DNA of 64,000 bases. Source: Linepithema humile. Its lineage: Eukaryota; Arthropoda; Insecta; Hymenoptera; Formicidae. Below are positions 35,606-48,002 of the stretch, piece after piece. Below the pieces are notes generated by a model. The model worked only from the letters and a program-made list of their open reading frames with translations, was not told the origin of the DNA and did not search any database. Every line of letters begins with the position of its first letter. Within the stretch, counting starts at the first letter, position 1. The DNA lies in NCBI RefSeq assembly GCF_040581485.1, contig NC_090132.1:22722911-22786910 (forward strand), in the 5' to 3' direction. Position numbers and translations under genes: made by a program.

Positions 35606-37040
35606 TTATGCAAAATCAACTCCAGTGTCTAACAAATCTCGTAACATAAAAGATGCTTTTTTTGGCAGAATCCTGAAAATATAAGATTATTTGTTAGTAT
35701 TAATTATTTTTTGCTTCAGTACGCTTATAAAAATTAGTAATGTACCTAAGTACGTGTCCGAGATAAAGCAGATATCCTGGTACGCTAAATTCTGCATAAT
35801 TCCGTCGGACGCCATCTAAAATCTGTCTAGCGGCTTCTGCTGCAGGCATTGTACCAAAGTAACTCGGTATTCTGATAAATATAATTCGAAAAATTAGAAA
35901 AATAAAGCTATATAGACTAAATAGGATTTTTAAACGTTTACCTAAAACGTATGTCTTTCGCAACTTCTGTCCCAATAATAAATGGATAAACATGGACTAA
36001 TGAAACAATAATATTGCTATTTGAATGTCTTAATTCCATATGCAAAGATTCAGCTAATCCTTGGACTGCAAATTGCGCAGTGGATAAGGGGACTCTGGTT
36101 CCACGACCACTTGATCCATTAGAGAGGCCAGCCACAGAGGACAAGATAGTGATATGACCTTTGCCACTACGTCTCATACATGGCAAAATTGAATCTAACA
36201 ACTAAAAAAATAATATTATATATATTTGTATATTAAAATATGTATTACACAAAAAGATATTTACCCAAAAATAACTAATGACTGACAAATCCATGACATC
36301 TCTTACTTCAGATGATTCTTGTACCAATGTACGTGGGCTAGGCAAACCACAGCAATGGAAAAACATTGTAATTTCTCCCAATTGATTCTTAATAAGATTC
36401 ACCGTTTGAGCAACCTATTTAATATATTAATATCAATATATTTTTTAAAAAATGAAAAAATTACGAGATAAAAATATAAGTATCCATACATACTGCATCT
36501 TTATCTCTCACATCACACTGATAACTTTTACATATTCCATTTAATTGCTGAGCACGTTGTATGACTGCAGTACAAGCTTCGACATTAATGTCTACCCAAG
36601 CAACTGTGGCACCTAATTGGCATAACTGTAAAGCAAGTTCTTTACCTATTCCACGTCCAGCACCTACGACCTATATTATAATTTATATTTGTATTTGTAA
36701 TAAATGTAAAGAAGCCTGTAAGAAGTTTACAATGAATGATATATGGCATGTAGTAGATATTATTTGGAATAATACCATAACAACTTCACGGTTGATATTT
36801 TTTAAAGGTGGTGGACAGAACATTCTATAGATTGTAGTCAAAATTGTACAGAATATTCCGATAAAAAGTAGTGTAAGATCCAATGCTAATACGCAGAGCG
36901 AATATATTCTTAGCAACATCTCTGGTGGACGGATATTTCCTAGTTTTCCCTGCAAAGAAAATACAAGATATACGAAATATTTTCATTGTAAATGATTAGT
37001 TAATAAGCTAACGCATTATATAATTTACCATACATACCAT
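35606..37040 (-). CDS. SDR16C-like protein D, probable catalytically dead paralogue
   Basis: Intact minus-strand gene with exons 37040-37038 (start ATG only), 36949-36776, 36670-36494, 36414-36265, 36201-35942, 35871-35746 and 35672-35606, giving 318 residues. The fold and length match the SDR16C family. There is an N-terminal hydrophobic anchor (~residues 14-42), a glycine loop G-A-G-R-G-I-G at 62-68 with T replaced by V, and the family's C-terminal D-T-G-V-D-F-A. The active site is lost: NNAG is H-C-C-G (138-141), the catalytic Asn is S162, and Y-x-x-x-K is L207-S-T-A-Q211. Only Ser (S190) remains, with four extra residues before the Tyr position. It has no stop or frameshift. Intron positions differ from A-C: one splits ...D-A|V-A-Q instead of ...Y-Q|C-D, and the phase-1 intron is absent. 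Confidence 0.88.
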
Positions 37041-37907
37041 CTTCTCGGATTTATTTATTGAGTTTAATAATCGGAGTATCACGGTCCGAGTTTGTAAATT
37101 AATTGAATTAACCGGGATGCGGTGCATACCTTATATCGAACGATGTCGTAAACTTGGATGATAACGCGTATCAATTCACACCAGTCAATCAGAATATCAC
37201 TCGATTCTCTGCATTAGTGTTATCTTGAATTTCGATCAAGTGTGATATTTTTTGGTATGAATTTCTGAGTAGAAACGGATCTTACTGGGTCTGACATGGC
37301 TGATAACCTTCACACCATGTCTAATCTCTTCTGAACTTCGATCCGGTTGGTGCAGCCCTCTAAATAAAATTTAATAAAGCATATCCAATTTTCCCTATAA
37401 TTATCGTACAATGCATACATAGATATCGTGATATCAATTCTTGAATCATCAGTCATTGTTTACAATTTTTTATCGTAAACATAAAAAGCAACATAATATT
37501 GAGCAAATATTTAAGAATCAACTTGTTGCGTTTTATTTCTTTTAATTGTCTCATATGTTCAACATGTGTTTATAATTTAATCGGTAGTCTCGTAAGCCAG
37601 TTCCCTGATGCAACATTAATAAAAACGCATTATCGTTATCAGTTTACATGTTAATCGATAAAAAAATTTTTTTACATCATTTCATACGTATTACTCCATT
37701 TTTATTTTTTTCGATTACTTATCAGTATAAAGGTGTCTTTTCAAATTTTTGATCGTCGGTGTAAAAAGGCACCTTAAATCGTTGGAATGAAAAGGCACCT
37801 TAAACATCTGCGCATGCGTGTTTATATACATAGTTACCTTGCATCTGATTCTCTACGAAAGGAAATTTTGTGCGATTAGCGATTCGGTTAGAAAGAATTC
37901 AACAAAA
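37041..37907. promoter_or_regulatory. Divergent promoter region, SDR gene D and NDUFA1
   Basis: An 867-bp gap between two head-to-head start codons, with no open frame of note. A GC-richer patch at 37050-37370 probably carries the SDR D 5' UTR. The NDUFA1 5' UTR probably starts near 37830-37860. Two 'aaggcaccttaaa' direct repeats occur at ~37766-37778 and ~37792-37804, and may be regulatory. Confidence 0.45.
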
Positions 37908-38651
37908 ATGTGGTACGAAATAATTCCATCGATGATAATAATAGGTTTGATACCAGTCGTTCCTCATTATTTAAGTGTTTATATAAATCAATATTCCCTA
38001 GGAAACGTAAGTACGCAAGCTTACATAACCTAATCTTTTATGATTTATAACACTTGTACTAAATGATTATAAAATATTCAATTGTAGTAATGTTCAATTT
38101 GTAACAATTCAAAACTTTATCGAATAACACTCGATGCACCTTTATTGAGTAGAAAATTATATGTATTTTTGTTTTTTATTCTTCAACTTACATTTTAGAG
38201 CTCATTAGAATCCAAAATAATCTAATTTTATTTTATTGTCATGTTTATTTAATTTTACTCATTTTTTACAAACATGACATTGTTTAGATAAATTAAATCT
38301 ACAAGAAATTTATTTGGCAAAACATGCAAATAAATTTGTATTTAATTTAGATTTGTCAAATTTTAATATTATTTTCTTGATTACTTTAATGTTATTTCTT
38401 TACAGCCAATGCGTAGAGACATGCGAGATATATGGGACCGACATATGTTTACAAGAGATGCTCGCATAGATGGAGCGCCATGGTACAACAGGGTAATCAA
38501 TTTATCAAATATATAATATTTATTAATACAGGTTGTTCCTGGTTCCTGTTTCTCCTACTGGAAGATTTTAAATGTGATTTTTTAATCACATTAAAAGTAT
38601 TTATAGTTAATTGTTTTTTTACAGGGGCTAGAGAATGTTCCTGATGATTAA
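37908..38651 (+). CDS. NDUFA1: NADH dehydrogenase 1 alpha subcomplex subunit 1 (MWFE)
   Basis: Small single-pass accessory subunit of mitochondrial complex I in the inner membrane, needed for complex assembly. Exons 37908-38006, 38406-38492 and 38625-38651 join in phase 0 into 70 residues, the usual length for the family. It starts M-W-Y-E-I-I-P, the counterpart of the MWFE start. A membrane segment follows (~residues 8-27). The conserved R-D-x-R matrix/intermembrane part, W43 and D-G-A-P-W-Y at 55-60, and a short tail ending V-P-D-D complete it. The start is fixed by the M-W motif and Kozak context (aaaaATGT). Confidence 0.95.
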
Positions 38652-41030
38652 AAAGTACAAATAATATATTTCAAAATAGAAATGCAGCGACAGTTACATG
38701 ATACATAGATATGAGATATATATGACAAAGTGTCATTCAATTGTAAATTATATAATAATTAATGATAGAAAAATATATCATATTACCTTGAATATATTTT
38801 ATTTCTAACTTCCTAGATATAAAAACTAATCTATAATTGTAAATTTTGTAGGGATAACAATTAATTTGCCATTAATATAAAATTAAATTAAATTGTTTCA
38901 GTTTCTTTCACTTGATATTGAAATGATATGTGTAAAATTAAAAGGCAATATGTATGATTTAGTTTGCAAAATTTTTATTATTTTTATACTTGTGTTTAAT
39001 CTTAAATCTCTACAGCAATAATTTATTAAATCTATAGTAAAATTTTATCACAAGAATATTCTATATAATTATTTACATCATTTTAGTTGATAAATTATGA
39101 TAATTTGAGTTATACTAATGATTTTTAATAATAAAACAAATCTTGTTAAGTTAATGAATTGTAAATGTATCATATAGTATTCATAGATTTAGGTCGGAGT
39201 AATCCTGCTTCCACTGGTTTCTTACGGTAACAGGAGATGGAACTAACCGAGTAACATTATCTTTATTCTAAAGTTACAAGCATTACTTAGCTAAGCGTTT
39301 CTCACGATGGCGTCATATAGGTTTATGGTATTGATAAGATGAAGCCATAAATTGCAAAGAACCCCGTTTGTTGAAGTCTTAAGTATGATATTTTCAGAAA
39401 ATCAATAGTTAGCACTACTCTCGGTAATGTAACTTAGTTACTTTAGCGATATATATCAAGTTAACGTACGTGCAGTTCGAGCTTTAGGTAAATAATGGGG
39501 CGTGCTTCCTCCCACCATATTTAGAACATGTGCCCTGAATCATACACTTGAGCGAGATGTTTGAGAGATGCTAACGCGTAATTAATATTGACACACGTCG
39601 TCATATCACGTTTATACGATGTCCTCGTATGCGAGACGTTTATACTTATTTGTTACAAATACAGCAATTTGATACATACATATTTATATAGTTAGATATA
39701 TTTAACACAGTCATTCATCAATATTCTATATAATATTTAATTCTACAATTAGAACGTATGTTTCCATATCACGTAATGTACAATTTTATTAAAAAAAAAA
39801 AAAAACATGAGAAACTACAGAAAAGTAGTTTATTAAACTTTAAAAATGTCAACACATACATTAGTTCATCTTAATAACGTTGTTTAATGTTGAGCATTAA
39901 GATATTAAATTTTTGTGAACGAAAAGCCAAGCGTAAATTCATCAAAGGACATGCCATTAAAATGGAAGGTGTATTTGAGGTTTCTCGTTTTAACTTAGGG
40001 ATCGTAATTCCAAGAGAGTTACTTCTAGATCCTATTTCCGGAGACCACGCGCATGATGGTCTAGAAGGTACATCGTACTTTTAAAAAGCGTGGTTAAGAA
40101 ATTTTACTTTAAAGCATATACTTCAAAGCTTCGTACAGCAAGCATATACTCTGTAAAAACTTTTCAACCTGTAATCCTTAAATCGCACGAAAAAGTTTTA
40201 CGTGCGTTTTTTTACTTCGAGCATAGTATTACAACAGCTTTATATTGTAAGTCAGCATGAAAATAAGCTTAACGAAAAAATGGGTTTTCACATAGTAAAC
40301 ACGTGGGTGACAGCGATATGTTTCTTGGTACTCACTATTTGAGCAACAAGTGTGCTGGTTCAGAGAGGTTCAGAGAAATATGTTACTCTTCGTGTGATAA
40401 ACTTTGACACGAGATCATTGGATTGACGAAGAATGATCATGGTTCGAAGTAAAAAAGAAAATTATGAGCGTCAAAGCGGAAAAATACACTTAAGTAAATA
40501 TATTTTAAATTTTAACATAAATATTTTACATTAGTAATTTACGTATTTTACTATATCTCCTAAAATTATTTTCGTATAATTTTTACTTTTAGTTTTTTTA
40601 TTATCAACATGCTTCTTCAATCTCTTTCGCGAAAATTATTTACGAGATCGATATTCAGCTTAAATGTGGCTGTTGAAAAAGACTGACGTGTCACAAATTC
40701 GTCGCTGAAAGAAAGAAAGAATAAAAAATGGAAGAAAAAAGTTCTTTAAATAATTGTACATAATGTATTAGTCGCGCGAGGCATTTGTGCTTCCGACAGA
40801 CGCGATAGATGAAACCGGAAACAACCGTCAAGATACTGTCGTCGTTTCTCATCGGCGATTAACAAGAATTAATAGACTGTTACGTGATCAGGTGACAGAT
40901 TAAAAATTAATATCGCGAAAGTAGCTGGTTCCGCGAGGAATATTACCTTAGATGTACGCGCACGTGAAATGAAAATTCTTCGCTTGTCAGACTGTCAGAG
41001 AAAGAAATATCCGGCAGCGGACGGGGAGGA
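38652..41030. other. Intergenic, no gene recognised
   Basis: AT-rich to ~39170, then patches of mixed composition at 39180-39650 and 39890-40470. Those patches have no open frame with recognisable content. They could be regulatory or non-coding transcripts, but nothing specific supports this. Confidence 0.4.
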
Positions 41031-41034
41031 TATT

Positions 41035-41055
41035 CCCCCCTCCCCCCCCCTCCCC
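41035..41055 (-). other. G-rich tract (minus strand), possible G-quadruplex
   Basis: The plus strand has C-runs of 6, 9 and 4 separated by single T residues. The minus strand therefore carries 19 G in 21 bases, which can be split into four G-tracts of at least three. It is unusual for this AT-rich sequence. Confidence 0.6.
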
Positions 41056-44000
41056 TTGCCGTTGGGAATTCTTATTTCCTCTTTTCTTCCCTCCCGCTTA
41101 AAGCGCGTTTCGCTATCCATTTTCCCGGCACGTTCAATACCTAAAGTAGAGACGCTCCGAAATTTTCATTGCCATAGGTGGGAGGCCACGGTGACACGCA
41201 GGAAACTTCAACATAGAGAGAAAGAGGTTCCAGACGTGCGAAACGGCGGTGCCCCTTTGTTTTCTTACGTTACAGTCCAGAACCTTCGAAAAATGTATAA
41301 GAACGACCCCGGAAACGGGTGGATGCGAACAACGAACAATAGTTGACGGCGACGACAAGGGTTTTTCGTGATAATGAAGTTACATGTGTGATTCGGTTTT
41401 TAAAAAATGATTTAATGCGTTGGTACTAGGAACATGAATGTTCGACGTAGATATTTTTTTTATATGAAGAACGAATGAGGACTATGTAAAAGAGGATTAT
41501 TATTGAGATATAGAGTTAATATTCTTGAATAATAAAACTCTATATGGATTCATATATATATGACTTCTATATACAATAGACATTATTCTTAAAAAAAAGA
41601 AAAATTGAAATAACTTTTTCAGTCAAATTTAATTAATCACACGAGCCATTATGAAGTTCGGAATCTTTTATCTCGCACGCGAATTAGTCGCTAAAATTAA
41701 GAATGCACCTGTATTTGTGCCGCGTGTTTCTCTCCAATTTACAACATTTCCGCGCAATTTCCAATACGCAGTTTCATTTCCATCCTCTTATTAACGTAGG
41801 GGATTATTAGCGGTATTTAGGTCGGCCGAATAGGAATCCATCAACGGTGGTGATTAATACAAATTTGCAATTTACAGTTTATTAACGCGAAACTATCAAC
41901 CAGAACAAAAAGCAACGCGATGAATTCGCAATGTTTTTCCGCTTGTCGCGACTCGTGTCAACACGCTGCGAGTATATCTCGCTACTATATCTCTGCTATT
42001 GCAGTCGACGGAGTATTTAATTAAGTAAGCAAGATTGATATTAAATGCGTACACGCGAAAGCATTGTTGTAATATGCGGTGAGAGCGTAAGATGGAATTG
42101 CGGCTTTATTATAAATAAATTATGCTTCGTAATTACGCAAAGCGCATTGCGCTCTTGCATCGACCGCTTTGGACTTCTCGTTATTGGCTCGTAAAAGGCC
42201 CCCGAAAAACATTAAAGTCAGCAGGGAACGAGTAAAGCCAACGTGCCTTTCCTCAAAAGAATGTATTATTCATGCCTCTGTACGAAGCTCCCGAAGGAAA
42301 GTCCCCGCAGAGGCGTTTCCGCTTCGACTCATCATACACCTAAGAATTTATGATCTCTGAAAACAAGTACGAATACACGAAGTGCGATTGTAGTAAGTGA
42401 ATATTTTCGTACTTGATTGTGTCTAATGTAAAAAGTTATATTAATATATTACTGACAAGTATTTCGGCTTTCCAGAAATAATTAACGCCGATAAACCTTT
42501 AAAAGCACAAGCAGCAATTACACATATTATTAATTATATCATCTGGTTATTTGTATTAATGCCAATTATTTTGGTATAATTAATTTGTAAATAACTGAAG
42601 TAGTTTTATTGCAAGTTTAAAAAAAATATATAACTTGCACACAAATATATGACTGAATATTGTTAAAATATTATTGACCATTAGTCAACTTTTTATTTTG
42701 ACAAAAACTTGTTTCGAAAGATGTCATTTAATATCAGTATAAAATTTTATTTTGAACTTGCGCGAAAGAAAGATCCACTAATTCTATATGGTATGTATAT
42801 AATTAAAAAAAATTAACTATTACAATACATTATCTTTGACCTCCTTGTACATACACATATCTTTTTAGTGCGAACATTTCCATATTTACATATCTCAATA
42901 GTATTTTCCTCAATTATTATTAACGACGTAATAAAATATGACGACTTACAGCACTGCGGTTTTCGATAACAATACAAGGCTCGTAGGAAAAGCTGCCGCT
43001 GTAAATCCTGCTTTCGCCTTGTACCCTATAAATCATGAAAGAACGTACAATACCTGTGCAAAATCGACAGAGCGTCTTGCACGATGCACGACATTAATCT
43101 TAGATTACGATAAGCGGCATCACACTCCGCGCTTTTGCAGAACGCGGTTGTCGCGACAAATCTCGCGTCGCAGTAACGCACTTTCCGGAATCCTCAACGC
43201 AAATTTTTCGAAAATCGCGTTTTATCCCAAATCCCGAGGCCCGGGAGAACCGCGTCTTGATCACCGTTACGGATTCCTACTTCGGGAAATGGAATTTATC
43301 GATTCGCGTGTGCTCGTTCGCCTCTCTGAACTAACGACAACGTCGGCATCGGTTAATCGCGCAATTTCGCGTCTTTCATCTAAAAAATTCTGTAAGCAAC
43401 GTCAAACACCATCGTATTAACTCTTCGTCAAAATTATCTTTCTTGTTTTACTTCAACCCCTCTTCCATTATCGCATCTTCCATGAACTTATGTTTATCAG
43501 CTCCTTATTGAAAAAGCGCGATAACGCACTCTTCGTGATAATATTCACTTTTAGAAAAGTATTTCTATATTGATTCTAAATTAATATTTTTTACAAATTG
43601 TTTACAGATTATTGAGTTACAAAAGAAAAAAAATGTTCGACTCTTTTCATTTTACCTTCAGAAATATTAAAGCATAACATGACATACGAAATTGCAGTGA
43701 TAAAACGCAGAGAACTAACACAAACCATAAATATATACATGCATGTTCTATTGGCTAATTAATTGATTAATTTAAATATAATAATTTTACAATTCTACAA
43801 AATGTCTACATTGCATTCAATTTGCGAAATTGTAATATTACTGCAATGTAATTGAGAGATTCTGTGTTAGTCTGTGGGAAATATTTTTATGCTAATTTTA
43901 TGTTAATTTCATGAAGTTACATAAATTTAATTAGATTTACATTTTCAAAATATATGTCAAAGTGAAAAGCCGATATCAATATTGCAATGTTATTAATCTG

Positions 44001-46090
44001 TCGCGCGTGAACAGTTTTGCATATCTGCCGTTTCTTTTGACTGTTACTGTACCACTCGGAGGATTAATTACATGGCGCTTCACTTGCGCGAAGGGTTCGA
44101 GGGTGCCTTCATTGCCAATTCCAATTTGAGAAAATCGTGGAAAGTCCGATACACTCACGGTACACTGTGCAAAGTTGCTCGACCTGCTTCCTCGTACTTA
44201 CCATGGCAGTTTTTTGCATTCGCCGTTACTTTCCAACGCAAACGAACGCTTGTCCCCGTTCCTTTTAATGTCAACGATGTAACATGCTAGTCGTATGTTC
44301 GTACAAAATTAAATGAAACAGAAGCGAAAGAATTAATTTTACATCTAACTTTGGGCGTCCTTCATACCACCTTGTGTGGCAGTCTCTACGTTGTATCATG
44401 CAAGGACGACAGAGATAGTTGGATATTTGTTTGAAGTTTATCAAAAAAGTAATTCATTTTGACGGCTTTTTTTTTTATCCGCAGGTGATTGCTTTTTGTT
44501 CCTAGCAACGTCATAAATCACTGCGCGATGTAAAACGTGAAAAAGCTGTCTCTTGTATTCTGTTGAAAATAAAATCACGTTTACATTATAACAGTGAGTA
44601 GTGAAGAGAAGAATTAGGAAAGTGAAACTATTTATATATGTATAATGTGTGCTTTATAATATAGTTTTATAATACGGAACGATTAAATAACAAATTAAGT
44701 TTATTATCATACTATATTCATTCGAATTATTTTAATTAAAAATGATTTTAAATTATGTTTTCGTAAATCTCTTATTAACGGAAGTATTCAAAATAAGAAA
44801 TAAAAGGAGAAATAACAAGAAATAAATGGACCATCCTATATAACATTCCGCAGTTAAAACTGAATAGGAAAATAATATTGAAGCTAATGAGAGAACAATT
44901 ACTTTTAAAATATATAGCAATTTTTACCTAACGATGCAAAACAAATGGATAATTTATGCGGGTCTATTTGCCTCGCTGTTGGTTTGGTCGAATATTTTTT
45001 AGTATTTTAAGCATAGGCCATCTTTCAATTTACAGAGATGAAACTGAGAATCTACAATAAAATCCGCGAAGTGGTGATGCCATCTTTGAAATCCATTTTC
45101 ACGGATAAATGAAAACTTGCTGAACTTACATCTCGTGCCACTTTGCATATATCTGAAAAGTTTTATGGAAATTAAAATTTTCCTGCTAGTCAGTTCTACC
45201 ACGAAATTTCAATTGGCTTGCCAGAAACGCAGTTTCGACTCTTGGACTTTAATTAATGCGCCAAATCAAGATTGCAGGTATTCCTTTACATAGATTTTAA
45301 ATTGTCGTATTGTTAGGTGATGTATAAGCGTATTATTATCCGTTATGAATTTCACAGAAGATTTATGAAAACATTTACCAAATTAATTGCCATATTAAAT
45401 CGTATATGACATATTATCGTCGTGAAAATGATCCATGCTCCATCATTAATTATATTATAATTTGACAGTGTTTTGCAATAGTATAATAAAACAATAAAAT
45501 AGAATACAATCAATTTATGTACTTGGATAAATTTAATTTAAATTTTATATTTTATATTTTTACCTCGTTCTTTTGATAAAAGGTAAAAATGTAACTAAAA
45601 TGATGTATTTAATATATTGAACTTTAGAAAATATGATAAACGTAAAACTCTAGCATTCTGGATTTGTGCAAAATAAATAAATAATTTTATAAATCGGCTC
45701 CTCTGTTTTATGAACACTTTTGCTTTGAATTTCGTTTACTGCAAAATCCTTGTTAATAGTTAACAGCAACAGTTTCGCATATTATAATTACAAAATGTGT
45801 AAACGCCATGATACATGATAAAGTTTAAGAAATGCTATTAACATATTTTTAAAAAAATATAAGTATAAAGCATTTAAACTCACTCTGCGCTTTTAGAAGT
45901 TTCTCTCGTGAAACAGCTGCTTTGAGAAGCACTGGTCTATACGACACAATGTCCTGCTGCCCTAAGTTCGTTCTAAGTGTTTCTCCCCTCGAGCTGCTAT
46001 CCTTATGCAGGAGTTGGAGTTGGTAGAGGCACAAAGCTTGGACTGTGCCGGCTCCGGCGTCCGTGACACGAGCCGAGGGTGAAGAACGAC
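41056..46090. other. Intergenic region, no gene recognised
   Basis: GC content alternates with AT-rich parts. The longest open frame in the window, 160 codons at 42938-43420 on the plus strand, lies in a GC-richer block. It has arginine/serine-rich, low-information content and no family motif or splice signals, so I treat it as chance. Another GC-richer block is at 44040-44290. No RNA gene was seen. Confidence 0.4.
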
Positions 46091-46317
46091 CAGAGCGGTA
46101 GCGCGCTCGCGGCGAGCTGCACAGTCGAGCGTGAGGCTTCGTCGGAGCAACTTGGTCTGCGCGCGCGCGCGCGTTTTTACTTCGCCGATCGCGTCGTTTC
46201 GAAATTCTAGGAGTAAAGGAGTGAAGGAGAGCGAGTCATCGATAGACGCGCGCTTCTCGAGCGAACTGCGTCACCTGCCGAATGTTACATTTGTAAGGAA
46301 ATCGAGAGAAAAACCGA
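46091..46317 (+). promoter_or_regulatory. GC-rich island: candidate promoter and 5' UTR exon
   Basis: CpG-dense sequence with an alternating GC run (46158-46171) and an initiator-like 'cacagtcgag'. A good donor, CCGA|GTGAGT, follows after 46317. Open frames on both strands here are a side effect of the high GC content. Together with the acceptor-bounded segment at 47556-48002 it looks like the start of a plus-strand gene. Confidence 0.35.
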
Positions 46318-47555
46318 GTGAGTCGACAAAGCCGCGATCGCGTGGGTCTCGATTCCGTTGAGCGTCGCTCACAGTTGTGCGCGACGCTTCGTTGAGGTAG
46401 CTTCGTCAGGTAGCGAGCGAGGTTTCGAAGGATTTTCTTGGACATTTTACATGCCTAGAAAACTGGTTTGTCGTGATATCGTTCAGAATTCCATTCGAGA
46501 TAATATACGTGAAAACCAGTGACGACGGCGATATAACTTCTTCGAAATTGTCGGTATGTGTTGTGCATGTGTACGTTTGTACTTTTGTGATGTATTCTTT
46601 GTGGCGTATTTTTTGTTCTGCTTGAAGTTTATTTCGTGCTAACTTTGGTCGAAAGTGATGATTTAGTGATTGCTTGACATAAAGTTTTTTAGCAACAAGC
46701 AACTCAGCGGTAAAACTGCGTGAAGTTGCCGCTATTGCAATAATAGAGTTTGTTTTGTAACTTGGAGCGTTGATTTTTATTTATACGTTGCATTTTGAGA
46801 ATGCTAATATAGCAGTACTTTCCGCATAATACATAATTATTTTCTCTCTAGTTAATATTTTCTATTCTATTTTACATTTTATTCTTTTTATTTTTATTGT
46901 GAACTAATCGCATCGTACATCATGAAACAACATAAATAAATTCACGATTATTCTTTAGTAACCTCGAGATATCGATAGTAACGAAGAGATCGATTCACGA
47001 TTATCAATTTGGCATGAAGCCACTCGCAATTCATATTCACACAACGGTCGATTTCTAAACGTAAACTTTCCATTCTCACCGCTGAATATCGCGAGGAATC
47101 AATCAGCCAACTAACCTCCTGAATTCGCGTCAGGTTAGATTACGAAATTTCGTGAAAATTCAATCTTCCACTAACTTCTAGCGTCTGTTTGGAAACTACA
47201 GTCGACATCAGGATTTTTCAACTTTTTTTGGTTAAAACTCTGGTAAACTTAATTTTCTCAACTTTCGCCTTTAGGAAAACAAAATCTACTTTCTAGAGGC
47301 TTCTTTTTGATAAGAATTTTTAACGATAAGGTTTCGACTTGCCTCACTCTTTGAATGATAAGATATATATAGTATTTCTATCAAATACTGTTAATTAAAT
47401 TATATTAAAAATAGCGTTATCTCATTACATTCCGAAAGAATAGAGACGCATTGATAATTTTTCGTCGAATCTCTACGAAAGAAATATTACAGTTCCGCTG
47501 GTTGAAAAACACTGACTGAGACGCACATAGGGGAGCGTCCTTTTTTACTACGCAG

Positions 47556-48002
47556 CTTGTTTGTCCTTGAGCAGGTTAAGGAAGAGGGATCTTTCGACGC
47601 TACAGAGCGTTTCATCGTTCAGTGGCCTTGTGGAAACGACGGGGAGTAGTGACGCAATTCCCATACTCCTGCCCGTATCTCGGAAAGGAAGGAAAAATCT
47701 GTGATGACGGCAACGGTGCGGCTTTGAGACGGTGTCTCTCCTCACCTCGGCCGGTGCGACGCGTGTGCGGCAGGCGCATGTTATGTATGATGGTGTACGT
47801 GAGATCGTGCGTCCGGATCGTTCGTGAACTCGGCAACAGCCTGTAGCCTCGTGGCAGCTGGTGGTGTTTGCTACGCGCACAAGGGAAAAAAGAAGTGGAA
47901 GACATCAATACGGACGAGGACTCGTTTCGGATTTCGACGCCGCCGGACCGACCATGTGGATCTTTGGGAATTACTCGAGGCGATTGACCGTTATCGGAAT
48001 AG
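47556..48002 (+). CDS. Candidate first coding exon of a gene extending beyond the window
   Basis: A pyrimidine-rich acceptor (ttttttactacgcag) ends at 47555, and a strong donor (ATAG|GTAAGT) starts at 48003. Between them an ATG at 47954 in good context (gaccgaccATGT) encodes M-W-I-F-G-N-Y-S-R-R-L-T-V-I-G-I and ends in phase 1. I do not recognise the protein from 16 residues. No downstream exon with a matching acceptor was recognised in the following 16 kb, so the intron would be very long, as is typical for neuronal or developmental genes. A minus-strand 140-codon frame in the same place is a GC-content shadow. Confidence 0.3.

Noticed and set aside
35700..35745. Readthrough end of SDR gene D exon 6 (frame ending in K-N-N)
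   Set aside because: A GTACAT donor joins in phase to 35672-35606, which encodes the C-terminal motif shared with copies A and C. The spliced form is preferred.
37260..37370. Segment resembling a structured RNA gene
   Set aside because: Checked for 5S rRNA, tRNA and spliceosomal RNA features (internal promoter boxes, anticodon arm, Sm site). None fit.
42938..43420. 160-codon open frame, the longest single frame outside the called genes
   Set aside because: It lies in a GC-rich patch where stop codons are rarer. It has no recognisable domain, no splice context, and arginine/serine-rich composition typical of chance frames.
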